DNA from: Bradyrhizobium sp. CB1015 | GTDB lineage: Bacteria > Pseudomonadota > Alphaproteobacteria > Rhizobiales > Xanthobacteraceae | Reading direction: 5' to 3' | DNA: 64,000 nt | NCBI RefSeq assembly: GCF_025200925.1 | Contig: NZ_CP104174.1 | Coordinates: 4,712,001 to 4,776,000 of the forward strand | In this document: positions 61,407 to 64,000 of the stretch, piece by piece | How positions within the stretch are numbered: the stretch's first letter is position 1 | Layout of the letters: every line of letters begins with the position of its first letter | Notes under the pieces: model-generated | The model's database searches: none | Told to the model about the DNA's origin: nothing | The model's input: the letters and a program-made list of their open reading frames with translations, nothing else | Made by a program: the position numbers and the translations under genes

Positions 61407-62459
61407 ATGGCTGGGGACAAGCCGATGTCGCCGTTTTGGTCGCCCTCGCGGCACCTCGACCGGCGGCCGTTCCTCCAGGCCAGGGGCGCCGTGACCGGAG
61501 CTTTGCGGGGGTTTTTCGCCGAACAAGGGTTTGTGGAGGTCGAAACCTCCGTTCTCCAGGTCTCTCCGGGCAACGAGACCCATCTGCACGCCCCCCGAAC
61601 CGAGATCATGCGGCCCGACGGCAGCCGGGCCAGCCGATACCTGCGGACCTCGCCCGAATTCGCCTGCAAGAAGCTGCTGGCAGCGGGCGAGACGCGGATT
61701 TTCGAATTCGCACGGGTGTTCCGGGACCGCGAGCGCGGCGAGCTGCATCTGCCCGAATTCACCATGCTGGAATGGTACCGGGCGGGCGCCCCCTATGATG
61801 CTATCATGGCCGATTGCGTCGTGGTGATCGCCCGTGCGGCGCAGGCGACCGGGATCGGGACCTTCTCCTTCCGCGGCCGGACCGCCGACCCCTTCGCCGA
61901 GCCGGAGCTCCTGACGGTCGCGGGCGCCTTCGAGCACTTTGCCGGCATCGACCTGCTGTCGACAATTTCGGGCGGTGAGGGTAACCGTGCGGCGCTGGCC
62001 GCGGCGGCAGTGGGAAAGGTCCGGGTCGCCGAGGACGACACCTGGTCGGACATCTTCAGCAAGGTCCTGGTCGAGCACGTCGAGCCGCAGCTGGGGCAGG
62101 GGCGTTTGACCATCCTGTTCGAATACCCATCTCCAGAGGCGGCGCTGGCGCGGGTGAAGACGGACGATCCGAGGATCGCCGAACGTTTCGAGGTCTATGC
62201 CTGCGGCGTCGAGCTCGCCAACGGCTTTGGAGAGCTGACCGATGCCGAGGAGCAACGCAAACGCTTCATGGAATCGATGGCGGAGAAGCAGCGCCGCTAC
62301 GGCGAGGCCTATCCGCTCGACGAGGATTTTCTGGCGGCGGTTGCCGCAATGCCGGAGGCGAGTGGTGTCGCGCTCGGCTTCGATCGGCTGGTGATGCTGG
62401 CGAGCGGCGCGATACGAATTGATCAGGTGGTGTGGACACCGCCTGCGGATGAGAGATGA
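61407..62459 (+). CDS. epmA: EF-P beta-lysine ligase EpmA (GenX/PoxA)
   Basis: EpmA is a class II lysyl-tRNA-synthetase-like enzyme that attaches (R)-beta-lysine to EF-P. The 350-residue protein has motif 1 ([21 protein letters not shown]), motif 2 ([28 protein letters not shown]) and motif 3 ([16 protein letters not shown]), with no anticodon-binding domain. An ATG at 61425 ([16 protein letters not shown]) with GGGGA upstream is an equally good start. It overlaps epmB by four bases and is divergent from efp. Confidence 0.93.
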   Translation: MAGDKPMSPFWSPSRHLDRRPFLQARGAVTGALRGFFAEQGFVEVETSVLQVSPGNETHLHAPRTEIMRPDGSRASRYLRTSPEFACKKLLAAGETRIFEFARVFRDRERGELHLPEFTMLEWYRAGAPYDAIMADCVVVIARAAQATGIGTFSFRGRTADPFAEPELLTVAGAFEHFAGIDLLSTISGGEGNRAALAAAAVGKVRVAEDDTWSDIFSKVLVEHVEPQLGQGRLTILFEYPSPEAALARVKTDDPRIAERFEVYACGVELANGFGELTDAEEQRKRFMESMAEKQRRYGEAYPLDEDFLAAVAAMPEASGVALGFDRLVMLASGAIRIDQVVWTPPADER

Positions 62460-63550
62460 CAAAGACCAATCTTGCACGCACTCTGCGCGAGCCTGCCGAG
62501 CTGGTGGCCGAGGGGCTGGCGCCCGCATCGGCGCTGCCGGCGCTCGAACGCGTTGCCGCGCGCTATGCCGTGGCGATCACGCCTGATCTGGTCGGGTTGA
62601 TCGACGCGACGGATCCCGACGATCCCATCGCGCGGCAGTTCGTTCCAACCTCGGCCGAGCTTGAGGCGCAGCCGGGCGAGAATGCCGATCCGATCGGCGA
62701 TCACCCGCACTCGCCGGTCGTGGGAATCGTGCACCGCTATCCCGACCGCGTGCTGTTCAAGCTCGTGCACGTCTGCGCGGTCTATTGCCGCTTCTGCTTC
62801 CGCCGCGAGATGGTCGGCCCCGGCAAGGACAATGCGTTGTCGGAGAGTGCCTATCGCACCGCGATCGACTACATCCGGTCGCACGGCGAGATCTGGGAAG
62901 TGATCCTGACCGGCGGCGACCCGCTGATGCTGTCGCCCCGGCGGATAAGCGAGATCATGGCCGACCTTGCGGCCATCGATCACGTCAAGATCATCCGTCT
63001 TCATACCCGCGTCCCCGTGGCCGAACCCGCGCGCGTCAGCCCGGAGATGGTTGCGGCCCTGAAGGTCGCGGGCGCAGCCACCTGGGTCGCGGTACACGCC
63101 AACCATGCGCGCGAACTGACGGCGTCGGCGCGCGCCGCCTGTGCGCGGCTCGTCGATGCTGGAATACCGCTGGTGAGCCAGTCCGTGCTATTGCGCGGCG
63201 TCAATGACGACATCGCCGCGCTGTCGGATTTGATGCGAGCTTTCGTCGAATGCCGGATCAAGCCCTATTACCTGCATCACGGCGATCTCGCGCCGGGCAC
63301 CGCGCATCTGCGAACGACGCTGGCGCAGGGGCAGGACTTGATGCGGCAGTTGCGCGGACGGGTGTCAGGCCTATGTCAGCCGGACTATGTCATCGACATT
63401 CCCGGCGGCGCCGGCAAGTCGCCGGTTGGGCCGAATTACGTGTTGGCGGTGCAAAATACCGCAGGCGAGGCGAGTGAAGCGGAATCGGAAACGCGCTATC
63501 GTATCGTCGACTATTGCGGCGACGTTCATCTCTATCCGCCCGAGGCATGA
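62456..63550 (+). CDS. epmB: EF-P L-lysine 2,3-aminomutase EpmB (radical SAM)
   Basis: EpmB converts L-alpha-lysine to beta-lysine for EpmA. The 364-residue protein has the radical-SAM cysteines C107, C111 and C114 in [10 protein letters not shown], the following GGDPLML (~154), and the PLP lysine in [16 protein letters not shown] (~322). The size fits EpmB rather than the longer catabolic lysine aminomutases. It overlaps epmA by four bases, completing the efp modification set. Confidence 0.93.
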   Translation: MTKTNLARTLREPAELVAEGLAPASALPALERVAARYAVAITPDLVGLIDATDPDDPIARQFVPTSAELEAQPGENADPIGDHPHSPVVGIVHRYPDRVLFKLVHVCAVYCRFCFRREMVGPGKDNALSESAYRTAIDYIRSHGEIWEVILTGGDPLMLSPRRISEIMADLAAIDHVKIIRLHTRVPVAEPARVSPEMVAALKVAGAATWVAVHANHARELTASARAACARLVDAGIPLVSQSVLLRGVNDDIAALSDLMRAFVECRIKPYYLHHGDLAPGTAHLRTTLAQGQDLMRQLRGRVSGLCQPDYVIDIPGGAGKSPVGPNYVLAVQNTAGEASEAESETRYRIVDYCGDVHLYPPEA

Positions 63551-63593
63551 GTGGCGATGGCATGGACGCTGATTTGAGAATGGAGAAATGGAC

Positions 63594-63848
63594 ATGAAGA
63601 AGATCATGGTGGCAGCATCGCTCGTGGTCTTGCTTGGCGGCGCGGCTGTTGCACAGACCGGCGGCTCCAAGGGATCGACATCAAGCGGCGCATCCTCCGG
63701 ATCGGTGTTGCCGGCGCCGGTCGGTCATCGCCAGCCGCGTGCCAGCGATGTACCAAGCGAGAAGAATCTGAGCGATGCGAACGATCCGCTCAGCAAGGAA
63801 AACCAGGCGCTCGACAGGAAGATCAAGAGCATCTGCCGCGGCTGCTGA
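63594..63848 (+). CDS. Small secreted Gly/Ser-rich protein
   Basis: An 84-residue protein with signal peptide MKKIMVAASLVVLLGGAAVA, then a Gly/Ser/Thr run, HRQPRASDVPSEKNLSDANDP and a C terminus ICRGC with two cysteines. GGAG lies eight bases before ATG 63594, so this start is preferred over one two codons earlier. It is of the same general design as the protein at 14757. The function is unknown. Confidence 0.7.
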   Translation: MKKIMVAASLVVLLGGAAVAQTGGSKGSTSSGASSGSVLPAPVGHRQPRASDVPSEKNLSDANDPLSKENQALDRKIKSICRGC

Positions 63849-63854
63849 GGCTTT

Positions 63855-63879
63855 CACCTCTCCCCTTCGGGGAGAGGTG
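63855..63879. repeat. Palindromic hairpin CACCTCTCCCC/GGGGAGAGGTG
   Basis: Perfect 11-bp arms around TTC, seven bases after the stop of the small secreted protein. The arms resemble family E repeats. No T-run follows on either strand within a few bases, so it is called a repeat rather than a terminator. Confidence 0.7.
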
Positions 63880-63909
63880 AGGAACGAGCCATTCTAACCT
63901 CTTCATCCG

Positions 63910-64000
63910 TCAGGCTGACCGCTCGTGCAGCCCTGCGCGCTGCGTGTTGCGGCGGATCTCGACCGCGTCGGCGAGCTGCTCAAGCGTCTTCGCCGTCGTT
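63910..64000 (-). CDS. C-terminal end of an unidentified gene (5' truncated by window edge)
   Basis: On the minus strand one frame is open from the window edge to a TGA at 63910-63912, giving TTAKTLEQLADAVEIRRNTQ then RAGLHERSA. The helical, charged tail is coding-like and the stop lies 30 bases from a hairpin, as expected for a gene end. Too little is present to name it. Confidence 0.5.
   Translation of the reverse strand, partial: TTAKTLEQLADAVEIRRNTQRAGLHERSA

Noticed and set aside
60678..62528. 616-residue minus-strand ORF continuing upstream of efp
   Set aside because: Only the last 188 residues are EF-P. The upstream part is antisense to epmA, with low-complexity Arg/Pro translation typical of a shadow frame, and the TTG at 61244 has its own ribosome site.

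Overview
The window looks like the chromosome of a Bradyrhizobium-type alphaproteobacterium (Nitrobacteraceae). It is GC-rich and densely coded. The evidence for this placement is an alphaproteobacterial SUF operon, several Omp25-like beta-barrel proteins ending in an aromatic residue, a ROSE-like RNA thermometer before hsp20, class I PHA synthase, a C-terminal NDUFS4-type domain protein, and many short palindromic intergenic repeats of the sort scattered through Bradyrhizobium genomes. No IS element, tRNA, rRNA, CRISPR array or prophage was seen. Genus assignment is inference.

Layout. 1-333: tail of an acyltransferase. 386-7331: iron-sulfur assembly operon (NifS/IscS-type desulfurase, sufB-C-D-S, sufT, sufA). 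7526-11391: TfoX-like protein, a divergent FabA paralogue, a diguanylate cyclase and a DEAD-box helicase. 11692-16552: AraC regulator, secreted metacaspase, two small secreted proteins, FAD monooxygenase. 16731-21488: outer-membrane beta-barrels (one single gene and one tandem pair) around an SDR and small proteins. 21917-24762: parE and a DedA protein. 24870-26746: an arginine-type attenuator leader, a PaiB-like gene and argC. 26879-30206: a beta-barrel remnant, an atypical transcarbamylase, MAPEG and phaC. 30462-35964: lipoprotein, class I aminotransferase, hom, glpX, HAD dehalogenase, ASCH protein. 35945-36158: DUF4269 remnant. 36222-43361: GntR-controlled catabolic cluster (crotonase, class III CoA-transferase, TctC-B-A transporter, PdxA-like dehydrogenase). 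44120-48862: glycosyltransferase, ROSE/hsp20, NDUFS4-like protein, NAD(P)-binding protein, soluble MCP/Cache protein. 49146-54580: recJ, SDR, class II aldolase, LysR/azoreductase pair. 54632-60632: MltB-type transglycosylase, MarR/AhpD-like/cupin unit, DUF808, M23 peptidase. 60678-63550: efp, epmA and epmB, a complete EF-P lysylation set. 63594 to end: small secreted protein and the tail of an unidentified gene.

The strongest candidate for something undescribed is the leader at 24870-25034. A -35/-10 pair places the transcription start at or beside the ATG of a 25-codon ORF with five consecutive arginine codons. Mutually exclusive antiterminator and terminator-like hairpins follow, and the operon behind it carries argC. 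This has the form of ribosome-mediated arginine attenuation with a leaderless peptide, as in the rhizobial trpL leader. Other regulatory signals visible are a GntR palindrome present twice as exact copies plus a 12-base third match, a 16-bp MarR palindrome, a perfect LysR T-N11-A box, and the ROSE-like thermometer.
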